A stretch of DNA of 64,000 nt from Microcella putealis (GTDB taxonomy: Bacteria; Actinomycetota; Actinomycetes; Actinomycetales; Microbacteriaceae). Under the pieces are notes generated by a model, which saw only the letters and a program-made list of their open reading frames with translations, ran no database searches and was not told the origin of the DNA. The stretch lies in contig NZ_SGWW01000005.1 of assembly GCF_004216575.1 (NCBI RefSeq), positions 1 through 64,000 on the forward strand, read 5' to 3'. Every line of letters starts with the position of its first letter. The first letter of the stretch is position 1. This document shows, piece by piece, positions 37,708 through 46,378 of the stretch. A program made the position numbers and the translations under genes.

Positions 37708-38790
37708 TCACAGCCCCGGTTCGCCGGGGCTGTTGTCGTTTCTGGGAGGGTTCGCGGGCGCAGTCGAGACTCCGCGACGCGCGGCGAGACGCGTCCCGGC
37801 CCCCACAATCGCTCCCCCGCTGGCCGCGACGCCCGTGGCGAGAGCGACCGCCATCACCTGCCCGACCACCTGGCCAAGGCCGCCCGTCGCCGCGAACCCG
37901 ATCCCGTCGGCGAGGAGCCCGACGACAACTCCGCCGGCCGCAATCCCGACGATGAGCCCCGCCAGCGCCCCCCGCAGCGGCGCCCCACTCCCCCGCAGCG
38001 CCCCGCCCGCGAGGCCCGCGGCCACGGCGGTCGCCGCCACGGCGACGGGAACGAGCGCTGGCAACACGAGCAGCACGGCCGCCGACCCGACGAGTGCGCC
38101 GGAGACCGGATCGACCGGGTGCGCGGGGCGTCCGGCGATGCGCACCACGAGCATCCACGAGACGGCGCCTAGAACCGCGCCGACAAGAGCGCCAAGAAGG
38201 ATGCTCGGCGCCGTCTCGGCGGACCGCTCGGACGCGATCGCGCCGGCCGCCACCGCAAGCGTTGCCACGATGACCGCGGCGTTGGGGACGATGGCCCGGA
38301 TCCTGCGGGGCGCATCGTTGCGCGCGGACGCGTCGGACGACCGTCGCCTCCACACCGCGAGGAACCCCAGCGCGACTGCCGCGGGAGCGACCACGCGCGG
38401 AAGTGCACCCCCGAGATCTAACGCCCCGAGCACGCGCTCCAGTACGGGCGGAGCCACCGCAAGCTGCAGCGTCGCGATGAGCGCGACACTGAGCGCGGCG
38501 ACGATGCCTGCCACGACGCGGGCTCCGACCGCGCTACCGCTGCAACGTACGAGACCAGCGACGATCGCGCCCCCCGCGGCGGCGGCACCCGCGACCGCAA
38601 GGAGCCGGCCCACGTCGCTGGTGCCGGCAAGCAGAACGCCCGCCGCGAGCCCCACGAGGGCCGACGCCAGCTCGGCGCCGCCGAACAGCTGGCGTGCGGG
38701 ACGAGACCCGGAGGCTGCCGTCAGCATCACGGTGATCCAGAGCAACACCGGGGCAAGAACGGCGGCCACGACGATGATCGGATCGCTCAC
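37708..38790 (-). CDS. Amt-like membrane protein lacking pore residues
   Basis: This 360-residue, very Ala/Val-rich protein has about ten or eleven hydrophobic helices. By eye it lines up along most of its length with the Amt encoded just upstream: DLGGALPRVVAPAAVALGFL matches Amt YAGGTAVHINAGAAALALAL, VDPVSGALVGSAAVLL matches Amt VGAASGAVAGLVAI, and TGGLGQVVGQVMAVALATGV matches Amt GGDLGQLIVQTIAAFGVLIY. Both pore histidines of Amt are missing here, so it is unlikely to conduct ammonia the normal way. The GTG start at 38790 lies 101 bases past the amt stop, beyond a hairpin. Homology needs profile confirmation; a role modulating Amt is speculative. Confidence 0.7.
   Translation of the reverse strand: MSDPIIVVAAVLAPVLLWITVMLTAASGSRPARQLFGGAELASALVGLAAGVLLAGTSDVGRLLAVAGAAAAGGAIVAGLVRCSGSAVGARVVAGIVAALSVALIATLQLAVAPPVLERVLGALDLGGALPRVVAPAAVALGFLAVWRRRSSDASARNDAPRRIRAIVPNAAVIVATLAVAAGAIASERSAETAPSILLGALVGAVLGAVSWMLVVRIAGRPAHPVDPVSGALVGSAAVLLVLPALVPVAVAATAVAAGLAGGALRGSGAPLRGALAGLIVGIAAGGVVVGLLADGIGFAATGGLGQVVGQVMAVALATGVAASGGAIVGAGTRLAARRGVSTAPANPPRNDNSPGEPGL
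37711..37732 (+). terminator. Rho-independent terminator after tRNA-Val (CAC)
   Basis: CAGCCCCGG (37711–37719) pairs perfectly with CCGGGGCTG (37724–37732) around a TTCG loop, followed by TTGTCGTTT. It begins five bases after the CCA of tRNA-Val. It also overlaps the last codons of the minus-strand Amt-like gene, whose transcript it could end as well. Confidence 0.88.
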
Positions 38791-38825
38791 GGCGGCACCT
38801 CCGTTGTTGTCGCGGGCACACGCGA

Positions 38826-38865
38826 CGGCGGGGCGCCCTCTCGTGGTGAGAGTAGCGCCCCGCCG
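38826..38865 (-). terminator. Hairpin between amt and the Amt-like gene
   Basis: Eleven-base arms CGGCGGGGCGC (38826–38836) and GCGCCCCGCCG (38855–38865) pair exactly, and inner arms CTCTC/GAGAG (38838–38842, 38848–38852) continue the stem. It lies 26 bases after the amt stop and 36 before the Amt-like start. It should end or attenuate the amt transcript, leaving the downstream gene to read-through or its own promoter. Confidence 0.75.
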
Positions 38866-38891
38866 AAGGGGTGGTGCGAAGGGGTGCGGCG

Positions 38892-40109
38892 TTACTTCGT
38901 CTCGACGAAGTCGTACGCCTCGCCACCGTGGATGATCGAGTCGATTCCGGCGACCTCGTCCTCGTTCTTGACGCGGAAACCGATCGTCTTCTCGATCCCG
39001 AGGCCGAGCACGAAGGCGACCACGAACGAGTAGATCAAGACGCCGAAGGCGGCGATCGTCTGCACGATCAGCTGGCCGAGGTCGCCACCGGTGAACAGGC
39101 CGGTGTCGATCGCGAAGAAGCCGAGGTACAGGGTGCCGATCATGCCGGCGACGAGGTGCAGACCGACCACGTCGAGCGAGTCGTCGAAGCCGAGCTTGAA
39201 CTTCAGCTCGATCGCGAACGCGCTGACCGCACCGGCGATGACGCCAAGCAGCAGCGCCCAGCCCGGGGCGAGGTTCGCACAAGCCGGGGTGATCGCGACG
39301 AGACCGGCAACGGCACCCGAGGCGGCACCGACAGCGGTCGGCTTGCCGTCCTTGACCTTCTCGACGACGAGCCAGCCGAGGATCGACGCGGCGGTCGCAC
39401 CGAGCGTGTTGACGATGATGAGGCCGACGAGGCCGTTCTGGCCACCGAACGCCTCAGCGCCCGCGTTGAAGCCGAACCAGCCGAACCACAGCAGCGCGGC
39501 GCCCAGCAGGACGAGCGGCACGTTATGCGGCTTGTGAGCGCCCTTCTCGAACACGATGCGACGGCCGAGAACGAGGGCGAGGGCGAGAGCCGCAGCGCCC
39601 GCGTTGATGTGCACGGCGGTACCACCGGCGTAGTCGATGACCTCGGGCAGGCCCATCAGCTCGCCGAGCGAGTACGCCCAGCCGCCACCCCACACCCACG
39701 CGGCGACGGGGAAGTACACGAGGGTCGCGAAGAGTCCAACGAAGACCATCCAGGCGCCGAACTTGGCACGGTCGGCGATCGCCCCCGACACGAGCGCGAC
39801 GGTGATGATCGCGAAAGTTGCGCCGTACGTCACGCTCACGAGCCCGTCGTTGTCGTTCACCATGCTCATCAGGCCGATGTCAGCAAACGGGTTGCCCGCG
39901 AACTGGAAGGGGCTGTCGACGGCCGACATCGATGCGCCGTAGAGAATCCACAGCACGCCGACGAGGCCGAGCGAGCCGAAGCTCATCATCATCATGCTGA
40001 CGACGCTCTTCGCCTTGACGAGGCCGCCGTAGAAGAATGCGACGCCGGGGGTCATCAAGAGCACGAGCGCGGTGGCCGTTACGGCCCATGCGAGTTCGCC
40101 GGTATCCAT
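38892..40109 (-). CDS. amt: Ammonium channel/transporter Amt
   Basis: This 405-residue, eleven-helix trimeric channel takes up ammonium. The start MDTGELAWAVTATALVLLMT and the signature TPGVAFFYGGLVKAKSVVSM are typical. The twin pore histidines are His167 (GGTAVHINAG) and His318 (DVVGLHLVAG), with WFGWFGFNAG between them. No glnK or glnD follows; a paralogous gene lies downstream instead. A GlnR-type box lies 107–145 bases upstream of the ATG, implying nitrogen control. Confidence 0.95.
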   Translation of the reverse strand: MDTGELAWAVTATALVLLMTPGVAFFYGGLVKAKSVVSMMMMSFGSLGLVGVLWILYGASMSAVDSPFQFAGNPFADIGLMSMVNDNDGLVSVTYGATFAIITVALVSGAIADRAKFGAWMVFVGLFATLVYFPVAAWVWGGGWAYSLGELMGLPEVIDYAGGTAVHINAGAAALALALVLGRRIVFEKGAHKPHNVPLVLLGAALLWFGWFGFNAGAEAFGGQNGLVGLIIVNTLGATAASILGWLVVEKVKDGKPTAVGAASGAVAGLVAITPACANLAPGWALLLGVIAGAVSAFAIELKFKLGFDDSLDVVGLHLVAGMIGTLYLGFFAIDTGLFTGGDLGQLIVQTIAAFGVLIYSFVVAFVLGLGIEKTIGFRVKNEDEVAGIDSIIHGGEAYDFVETK

Positions 40110-40215
40110 TGGGTAGTACCTCTCGAGTTCGGAACAGGGGATGCGACCCGTTCCGTCGGAGGCCTCGTGGTGGCGAAGGTCCCCAGGGTCGCTGTCGAAA
40201 GTGTTGACCCGGGAG

Positions 40216-40254
40216 GTTTCGCCGACAGTGCCGAACGTGTTTCTCGAGTGTTAC
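40216..40254 (-). promoter_or_regulatory. GlnR-type box upstream of amt
   Basis: Read on the minus strand, the order is GTAAC (40254–40250), six bases, GAAAC (40243–40239), six bases, GGCAC (40232–40228), seven bases, GAAAC (40220–40216). The first pair matches the actinobacterial GlnR consensus gTnAC-n6-GaAAC exactly. The second pair is weaker, with one mismatch and one extra spacer base. Position ahead of amt fits nitrogen-limitation activation. The regulator gene is not in the window. Confidence 0.65.
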
Positions 40255-40315
40255 GCGAATCGGCCGCGCGTAAACATCGCGTTTCGGGCAGCCGGATGCG
40301 CGCCCCGGCCTGGAT

Positions 40316-40681
40316 TTAGATTCGCTCGGTATCCGCGGGGTTATCCCGCGCATCCTCGGCGAGCTGATCGGGCACCGTGAAGGCGGCGGGGCGCGCTCCG
40401 GTGAGGTAGCCAGCCCGCGCAAGCGCGAACCCACCGATCGACGAGGTGACGAGTTGTCCGATGATCGCGATGACGCCTTTGATGATGTTTTCGACCGTCG
40501 GGTCGAGAACGAGGAGTCCGACGATGAGCAGTGCGACTCCGAGCCCAGCCGCGGCTGCGATCGCGCAGACGCGGGTGTAGAAGTCGGGGAGTCGAATTAA
40601 CCCGATCGCGCCACTCAGGATGATGAAGGCGCCAACGACGAGCATCGCGTTGCCGACGATGGTCTGCACGGTATCGAGCAT
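40316..40681 (-). CDS. mrpG: Na+/H+ antiporter subunit G
   Basis: MrpG (121 residues) is a small three-helix subunit of the multisubunit Mrp antiporter. Its core SGAIGLIRLPDFYTRVCAIAA is the family signature (the IGLIRLPDFYTR block). Helices follow at about residues 45–65 and 70–90. The ATG overlaps the mrpF stop by four bases. It ends the mrpA–G operon; the gap to amt holds the GlnR-type box and no further gene. Confidence 0.93.
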   Translation of the reverse strand: MLDTVQTIVGNAMLVVGAFIILSGAIGLIRLPDFYTRVCAIAAAAGLGVALLIVGLLVLDPTVENIIKGVIAIIGQLVTSSIGGFALARAGYLTGARPAAFTVPDQLAEDARDNPADTERI

Positions 40682-40947
40682 CAGCGCTTCCTCCCCTGCA
40701 GCAACCGCGCGAGCGACAGAATCGACAGGAAGCCGAGGATCGCCGCGACCAGAATGATGTCCAGAACGGCATCGACACGGAGCAGCAGGCCGAACACCAC
40801 CATCAATCCCATGAAGGCAAAAAGGATCAGGTCTCCGGCGATAGCACTGTCGGCCTTGGTGGGGCCCACCACAATGCGCACGACCGCGAGGGCGACCGCG
40901 GCGATCAGCATGATCACGACGATGACGGCGACGACGGGATGGATCAT
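40681..40947 (-). CDS. mrpF: Na+/H+ antiporter subunit F
   Basis: MrpF (88 residues) is a three-helix subunit. The family stretch RIVVGPTKADSAIAGDLI lies between helices one and two. It overlaps mrpE and mrpG by four bases on each side (ATGA junctions), so stoichiometry is probably fixed by translational coupling. Length is normal for the subunit. Confidence 0.93.
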   Translation of the reverse strand: MIHPVVAVIVVIMLIAAVALAVVRIVVGPTKADSAIAGDLILFAFMGLMVVFGLLLRVDAVLDIILVAAILGFLSILSLARLLQGRKR

Positions 40948-41321
40948 GCCGGGGTGTCCTTTCCTCCGTCAGCGCGCGGGCGCGACCGGGTGGCGCGGAG
41001 CATCCGCCTCTCGAGGTCGAGAATGCTGGCACGGAACGCGTCTACGTCGCCGTTCACGAACATCCCGTAGACGTACACGTCGCCGCGTTCGCGGTTGATG
41101 GCCATCAGGATCGTGTCGGGGGTCAGCGCGACGAGGATGACGAGCAGCGTCTCTTCGGTCTCGGTCAGGTCGTAAAGGTGCACATTCACGATGCCGGGTG
41201 TGGGCTTCTTCTTCGGCAGCAGCATGACGGCGAGCACGCGAATGCTCGCGACGACGACCTCGCCGAAGAACCAGCCGATGAAAATCAGGATGCGCAGGGG
41301 CCACGCCCAGGGAGTGTTCAC
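40944..41321 (-). CDS. mrpE: Na+/H+ antiporter subunit E
   Basis: MrpE (125 residues) has an N-terminal hydrophobic region (PLRILIFIGWFFGEVVVASI) and a soluble part with the family sequence LTPDTILMAINRERGDVYVY. It is required for Mrp complex assembly in other bacteria. The start is GTG, overlapping the mrpD stop by four bases. The C-terminal tail is Arg/Lys-rich and probably cytosolic. Confidence 0.92.
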   Translation of the reverse strand: MNTPWAWPLRILIFIGWFFGEVVVASIRVLAVMLLPKKKPTPGIVNVHLYDLTETEETLLVILVALTPDTILMAINRERGDVYVYGMFVNGDVDAFRASILDLERRMLRATRSRPRADGGKDTPA

Positions 41322-42946
41322 TGGCCGATCACCGCCACCACGTAGTCGGTCGTGTCGATGAGTCCGGCCGCGGCCTGCTCCGAGAGGCCGAGCAGGAACT
41401 CCGCGCCGATACCGAGGCAGACCGTGATGGCGGCGAGCTGGAGCGCCGGCAGCGCCAAGCGCAGCGGCACCCGGGGGCCGTGGTGGTCGTGCGTATCGTC
41501 GTCGCTCTCGCCGGCGCGCGCCGTGTCGTGGCGCTCACGTACCGCCTGCATCTCGGCATCGACGGCGGCCGCCTCAACGGGTTCGTCGTCGAGCAACCCG
41601 GCCGTCTCGCGCACGCGCGCCTCGGCGGCTCGCCGCTCGCTGTCCTGTGGCAGCTTGCCGTTGAAAACGGCAGCCCAAATCTTCAGCATCGACAGCAGGG
41701 TGAACAGGCTGACGGCGATCGCCACAATGCCCACGATCACCTGGCCCGCGTCGATGGTCGCGAGAATCAGGCTGAACTTGGCGACGAATCCCGAGAACGG
41801 GGGCAGGCCGGCGAGCGACAGCGCCGCGATCACGAAGGCCGCCGTGATGAGTGGCTCGCGTGTGCGCATGCCGCCCAACTGGTCGAGCCGCCCACTGCCG
41901 TAGGTCTGCTCGATCGCGCCGGTCGAGAGGAACAGCGAGGCCTTCACGATCATGTGGTGCAGCAGGTAGAAGATGCCGGCCGTGAGGCCCAACTGGGTGA
42001 ACAAGCCGACGCCGACGAGGATGTAGCCGATCTGACTGACCATGTGGAATACAAGGATGGAGCGCATGGTGGGCTCACCCATGGCGCCGAAGACACCGAT
42101 CACCATCGTGAGCGACGTGATCACGAGCGCGATCACGAGCCAGGTGGCGTCGCCGTCGAAGACGACCGCATAGATGCGGTAGATCACGTAGATCGCAACC
42201 TTGGTGTGCAGGCCTGAGAACAGCGCGGTCACCGCGGGCGACGTAACGACGTAGGTGCGCGCAAGCCAGCCGTGCACGGGGAACACGGCCGCCTTGACGG
42301 CGATCGCACCCAAACAGACGGCAGCGGCCACGGCCGTCGCCGGGTTGTCGACCGCCGCGCCCGCCAGTTCGGCGAGGTTCACGGTGCCCTCGACGGCGTA
42401 GATGAGGCCAACCCCACCCAGGAACAACGTCGAGGCGAGCAGGTTGACGGTGACATAGAGGCGCGCGCCGCCCAGGTCGCCCTGGCGACTGAGCACCAGC
42501 AGCAAGCCGTACGAGGGCAGCAGCATGACCTCGATGAAAACGAAGAGATTGAAGAGGTCGCCGGTCAGCAGCGCGCCGGCCACGCCACCCGCGAGAATCA
42601 GCACGAACGAGGCAATCGACGGGCTCCGCGCCTCCCGGCTCGCGATCATGTATTGGAAGCTGACCACCGCGAGGATCGACGTCACGGTGAGGACTAGCGA
42701 GGCAAAGAGGTCGGCGACGAACGGGATGGAGATTCCGCCGGGCCACAACGCAACCTGGTGCGCAATGACGGTGCCGTCCGCGGTGAGCACGACGAGCAGA
42801 ACGGCACCGGCGAGCATCGCCAGCAGCGAGACCATGCCGAGCACGCTGCGCACCGTGTGCTGGCGCGGTAGTGCGAGCAGGATTCCACCGACCAACAGCG
42901 GGGCCCCCGCAAACATCGGCAGAAGCAACGAGACGACGTCGGTCAT
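41318..42946 (-). CDS. mrpD: Na+/H+ antiporter subunit D
   Basis: MrpD (542 residues) is one of the two proton/cation-conducting subunits, homologous to complex I NuoM/NuoN. About fourteen helices are seen, with the conserved NLFVFIEVMLLPSYGLLLVL stretch (the Glu is functionally important), VFPVHGWLARTYVVTSPAVT and a hinge Lys region near YLLHHMIVKASLFLSTGAIE. A cytosolic insertion near the C-terminus is acidic (DDDTHDHHGP). The start chosen, 42946, overlaps mrpC by four bases. Confidence 0.95.
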   Translation of the reverse strand: MTDVVSLLLPMFAGAPLLVGGILLALPRQHTVRSVLGMVSLLAMLAGAVLLVVLTADGTVIAHQVALWPGGISIPFVADLFASLVLTVTSILAVVSFQYMIASREARSPSIASFVLILAGGVAGALLTGDLFNLFVFIEVMLLPSYGLLLVLSRQGDLGGARLYVTVNLLASTLFLGGVGLIYAVEGTVNLAELAGAAVDNPATAVAAAVCLGAIAVKAAVFPVHGWLARTYVVTSPAVTALFSGLHTKVAIYVIYRIYAVVFDGDATWLVIALVITSLTMVIGVFGAMGEPTMRSILVFHMVSQIGYILVGVGLFTQLGLTAGIFYLLHHMIVKASLFLSTGAIEQTYGSGRLDQLGGMRTREPLITAAFVIAALSLAGLPPFSGFVAKFSLILATIDAGQVIVGIVAIAVSLFTLLSMLKIWAAVFNGKLPQDSERRAAEARVRETAGLLDDEPVEAAAVDAEMQAVRERHDTARAGESDDDTHDHHGPRVPLRLALPALQLAAITVCLGIGAEFLLGLSEQAAAGLIDTTDYVVAVIGQ

Positions 42947-43296
42947 GAGCGAACCTCCTCGCCCTCGTCGCCCAGGTCGGCGGGCGTCAGGGAGTCCGGT
43001 TCGGTGTCGTCGTCGCGGCGGCCGATCGCCGCGAACGTCGCCATGACGACGGTGATCGAGAAGGCGATGACAATGGCGGTGAGCACGAAGGCCTGGGGCA
43101 GCGGGTCGGCCGCCTGCGACGTGTCGCCGCCGAAGAACGGAGCATCGCGTCGCGCGACGCCACCCGACGCGATCAACAGCAGGTTGATCGCGTGGGTCAA
43201 GAGGATGAAGCCAAAGATGATGCGCATCATGCCGCGTTGCAGGACGAGATAGATACCCGCCCCCATCAGTAAGCCAATGGTCAGCGCGAGACTCAT
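42943..43296 (-). CDS. mrpC: Na+/H+ antiporter subunit C
   Basis: MrpC (117 residues) is homologous to NuoK. Three helices are seen, with GAGIYLVLQRGMMRIIFGFI and THAINLLLIASGG typical of the family, then PQAFVLTAIVIAFSITVVMA. The tail is acidic. It is coupled to mrpA and mrpD by four-base overlaps. Confidence 0.95.
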   Translation of the reverse strand: MSLALTIGLLMGAGIYLVLQRGMMRIIFGFILLTHAINLLLIASGGVARRDAPFFGGDTSQAADPLPQAFVLTAIVIAFSITVVMATFAAIGRRDDDTEPDSLTPADLGDEGEEVRS

Positions 43297-46157
43297 GCCG
43301 ACACCTCCTCTCGGGCGCGTTCTGTCGATCGTTTCGCTCGCTCGACAATCTCGCCGTGCCGCTCGCGCACCCCACCGAGTTCGTTGAGAACGGCGATCAC
43401 GACGGCGACGACGGCGAAGTACACGCCGAGGTCGAAGATGAGCGCGCTGGTGAAGGCGTACTCACCGCCCCACGGCAGCGGGATGTCGAAGCGGATGGGG
43501 CGCAGGAACGACCCGACCGCCATTCCGGCAACACCGGTCAGAACGGCGACGATGATGCCGGAGGCGAAGAGTCCGCGGTACGGCCAGCGGACAGGCGCGA
43601 GACGGTCGGCCGATGCGCCCAGGTAGAAGAGGGCGAAGCCCGTCGCCCCGACGAGTGCCGAGATGAAGCCGCCGCCCGGCTCGTAGTGACCGCGCAGCAG
43701 CAGGTACAGCGACAGCACGACGATGACGGGCGCCGTCCAGTGCGCAACGACCCGGATGGGCATCGTGTTGTCGTGGCTGCGGGCGAGGGCGGAGGTCTCG
43801 GGCACGGCGAGGGCAACGTCGCGCTCGCCGATGAGCCGGCGGGTCCCGAGCACCGCCATCACGACGATGCCGGCGACCGCCACGACCGTGAGCTCACCGA
43901 ACGTGTCCAGCGCGCGATAGTCAACGAGGATCGTGTTGACGATGTTCTCGCCGCCCGTGTCGATGTAAACGTTGTCGAGGAAGTACTGACCCACAGCAGA
44001 GATCTCGCGTCGACCCGTAAAGGCGAGGGTTGCAAGCGTGGCGGCGAAACCCGCACCCAGGGCGATCGCCGCCGTCACGATGGTGCGCTGGCGCGAGACG
44101 CGGTGGAAGCGCCGGGGCAGACGCCGGAGAATTAGCACGAGGGCGACCACCGTGAGCAGCTCGACGAGCAGCTGGGTGAGTCCGACGTCGATGGCGCCGA
44201 GGGCGAAGAACCAGATCGCCACCGCGAAGCCGGCGCCGCCGACGAGCACGAGCGCCGTGAGTCGCGAGCGAACGAGCACGGTCGGGATGACCGTGGCCGC
44301 GACGAGCGCGAACAGAACCGCATCGGTCCACGGCTCGTCGGGCTGGATGAGCGCGCCCGCGGTCGGGGCGACGACGATGGCGGCGGCCGCGATGATACCG
44401 AGCAGGATCCACGGCACGCCAAGGTGCAGGGCCTGCCCGTCGGTGCGGGTGAGGTCGCCCACCCGGGCACCGAGGGCAATCGACCCCGTACGCATCTTCT
44501 CGACCACGTCGATGGCGGTGAACGACAGGATGCGCCGCTCAAACACGCGGTCAAGTCGACGACGCTGGCTCACCACGACCAGCCCCAGCACGATGATCGT
44601 GATCGACAGGGCGAGCTCCAGCGTGAAACCCGCGAACAGCGCGAACGTTGCCGTGTACGGCTCACCGGCGGCGGCGCTGCCGGCCGCCCCGGTCAGCGGG
44701 TGTAGCCACACGATCGCCGGCCCGAGCACGAGGCCCGCCAAGGCGGGGGCGAGGGCCGGGGCGAGGAATGCGGGCGATGCCTCGGAGACCATCTGGGGCA
44801 TCCGATGCGTGTCGAGCGTGTCGTCGACGCGTTCGGTGCCCCGGTAGTCGGTGAATCCGCCGAGCAGGATGCGCGCGGTGTACGCGAACGTCGCCGTCGC
44901 GGCCAGCACGCCGGTCGCCGCGAGCGCCACACCGAGCCACGCCGGGCCGCCCGGGTCGGCCAGGCCCCCGAGCAGGTACTCCTTTGCCACGAAGCCGAGC
45001 AGCGGGAAGATGCCCGCCATCGACAGCCCGGCAAGCAGGGTCGTCGCGAATGTCACGGGCATGCGGCGCGCCAGCCCCCGCAGAAGGCGAATGTCACGCG
45101 TTCCGGCCTGCTGGTCGACGATGCCGACCACCATGAACAGGGCCGCCTTGAACAGCGCGTGACCGAGCGTGTAGAGCGCCGCGGTCGCGAGGGCGCCCGG
45201 AGTACCGATGCCGATGATCGCGACGATGAAGCCGAGTTGGCTGACCGTCGAGTACGCCATGATCTCTTTCAGATCAAAGCGGCGCAAGGCAAAGACGGCG
45301 CCCATGATGGCCGTTATGAGACCCGTGGTCACCAAGATCGACTGCCACACGACCGTGCCGGCGAGCGCGGGCGAGAACAGCAGCAGCAGGTAGATGCCCG
45401 CCTTCACCATGGCGGCGGCGTGCAGGTAGGCGCTCACCGGCGTCGGGGCGACCATCGCGTCGGGCAGCCACATGTGGAACGGGAACTGCGCCGACTTGGT
45501 CATCGCGGCGATCGCGACGAGCACGGCGACGGCCGCCGTGAACCCGCCGTCGGCCTGCCAAGCGTCACTCGCGAGGGCCTCGCTGACGACGGTGGTGCCC
45601 GTGCGGGCGATGATCAACACGACGGCGAACAGCAGCGCGAGACCACCCATCGCCGTGACGAGCAGGGTGCGCACGGCGGGGGCGCTCGCCTTGCGTCCCG
45701 AGCGGTTGATCAAGAAGAACGAGCAGAGCGTCGTCAGCTCCCAGAACACGAACAGCAGCACGAGATCGTCAGCGAGAACGAGACCGGTCATCGCGAACGC
45801 GAACAGCAGCATCCATGCGTAGTAGCCGGTGTGCCGGTGAATGTCACGGCCCGACAGGTAGCGCGCTGAATACGCCATGACGAGGGCGCCGATGCCGAGC
45901 ACGATGATTAAGAACAGGGCCCCGAGGCCGTCGAGACGCAGTCGGAGGGCGATGTCGAGCGTCGGCATCCACGGAACGCTTTCGCTCACGACACTGCCCG
46001 GTTCCAGAACCTCGGATGCTCGCATGGCGACCGCGACCGCGAGGGCTCCCAGCCCTGCCGCGGCAACCCAGCCCGCGGCGCGCCCAATGGCGACGGTGGC
46101 GGCCATTGTTACAACGACCACAACGAGGGTGGCGCCGAGCAGCATCATGAGGCTCAC
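43293..46157 (-). CDS. mrpA: Na+/H+ antiporter fused subunits A and B
   Basis: This 954-residue protein is the large proton-conducting subunit, homologous to NuoL, with MrpB fused at its C-terminus. NuoL-like features include LVLLFVFWELTTLCSFFLIN, FHMWLPDAMVAPTPVSAYLH and KEIMAYSTVSQLGFIVA. After about residue 770 the MnhB-like part follows (LYLLLRGHYEPGGGFISALV). A separate mrpB is absent, as expected for the fusion. The start is GTG at 46157. It heads the operon; a TAGAAT -10 candidate lies at 46305–46310. Confidence 0.94.
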   Translation of the reverse strand: MSLMMLLGATLVVVVVTMAATVAIGRAAGWVAAAGLGALAVAVAMRASEVLEPGSVVSESVPWMPTLDIALRLRLDGLGALFLIIVLGIGALVMAYSARYLSGRDIHRHTGYYAWMLLFAFAMTGLVLADDLVLLFVFWELTTLCSFFLINRSGRKASAPAVRTLLVTAMGGLALLFAVVLIIARTGTTVVSEALASDAWQADGGFTAAVAVLVAIAAMTKSAQFPFHMWLPDAMVAPTPVSAYLHAAAMVKAGIYLLLLFSPALAGTVVWQSILVTTGLITAIMGAVFALRRFDLKEIMAYSTVSQLGFIVAIIGIGTPGALATAALYTLGHALFKAALFMVVGIVDQQAGTRDIRLLRGLARRMPVTFATTLLAGLSMAGIFPLLGFVAKEYLLGGLADPGGPAWLGVALAATGVLAATATFAYTARILLGGFTDYRGTERVDDTLDTHRMPQMVSEASPAFLAPALAPALAGLVLGPAIVWLHPLTGAAGSAAAGEPYTATFALFAGFTLELALSITIIVLGLVVVSQRRRLDRVFERRILSFTAIDVVEKMRTGSIALGARVGDLTRTDGQALHLGVPWILLGIIAAAAIVVAPTAGALIQPDEPWTDAVLFALVAATVIPTVLVRSRLTALVLVGGAGFAVAIWFFALGAIDVGLTQLLVELLTVVALVLILRRLPRRFHRVSRQRTIVTAAIALGAGFAATLATLAFTGRREISAVGQYFLDNVYIDTGGENIVNTILVDYRALDTFGELTVVAVAGIVVMAVLGTRRLIGERDVALAVPETSALARSHDNTMPIRVVAHWTAPVIVVLSLYLLLRGHYEPGGGFISALVGATGFALFYLGASADRLAPVRWPYRGLFASGIIVAVLTGVAGMAVGSFLRPIRFDIPLPWGGEYAFTSALIFDLGVYFAVVAVVIAVLNELGGVRERHGEIVERAKRSTERAREEVSA

Positions 46158-46378
46158 GGGGAACCTGCCGGGTGTGCGATTCCAGGGGTCATGAGCTCCT
46201 CAGGTGCTGATCGTCGCGGTAGTGCACCGCTGTCGTAGCGGTACCGCGGCGCGCACTCTGCGCTCCGCATTTGCCGACCAGTCTTCCCGGCGCACCTGCC
46301 CGCTATTCTACAGGCTCGCGCTCCGCTGACATTCAGGAAATCCGCAGTCCAGTCAGGGAATAACCGGAACACGTCGCG
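46158..46378 (-). promoter_or_regulatory. Promoter region of the mrp operon
   Basis: This 221-base gap between zapE and mrpA has no ORF I can support. On the minus strand TAGAAT (46305–46310) is a good -10 hexamer; a matching -35 is not clear. If it is used, the leader is about 140 bases long. ACCGCT/AGCGGT arms (46226–46231, 46237–46242) form a small hairpin within that leader. Confidence 0.45.

Noticed and set aside
37199-37732. Integrated genomic island at the tRNA cluster
   Set aside because: No integrase, no direct repeat of a tRNA 3' end, and no shift in base composition on either side.
46158-46378. Na+-sensing riboswitch ahead of the mrp operon
   Set aside because: Only a small six-pair hairpin is visible; I could not find the conserved core expected of the described sodium riboswitch class.
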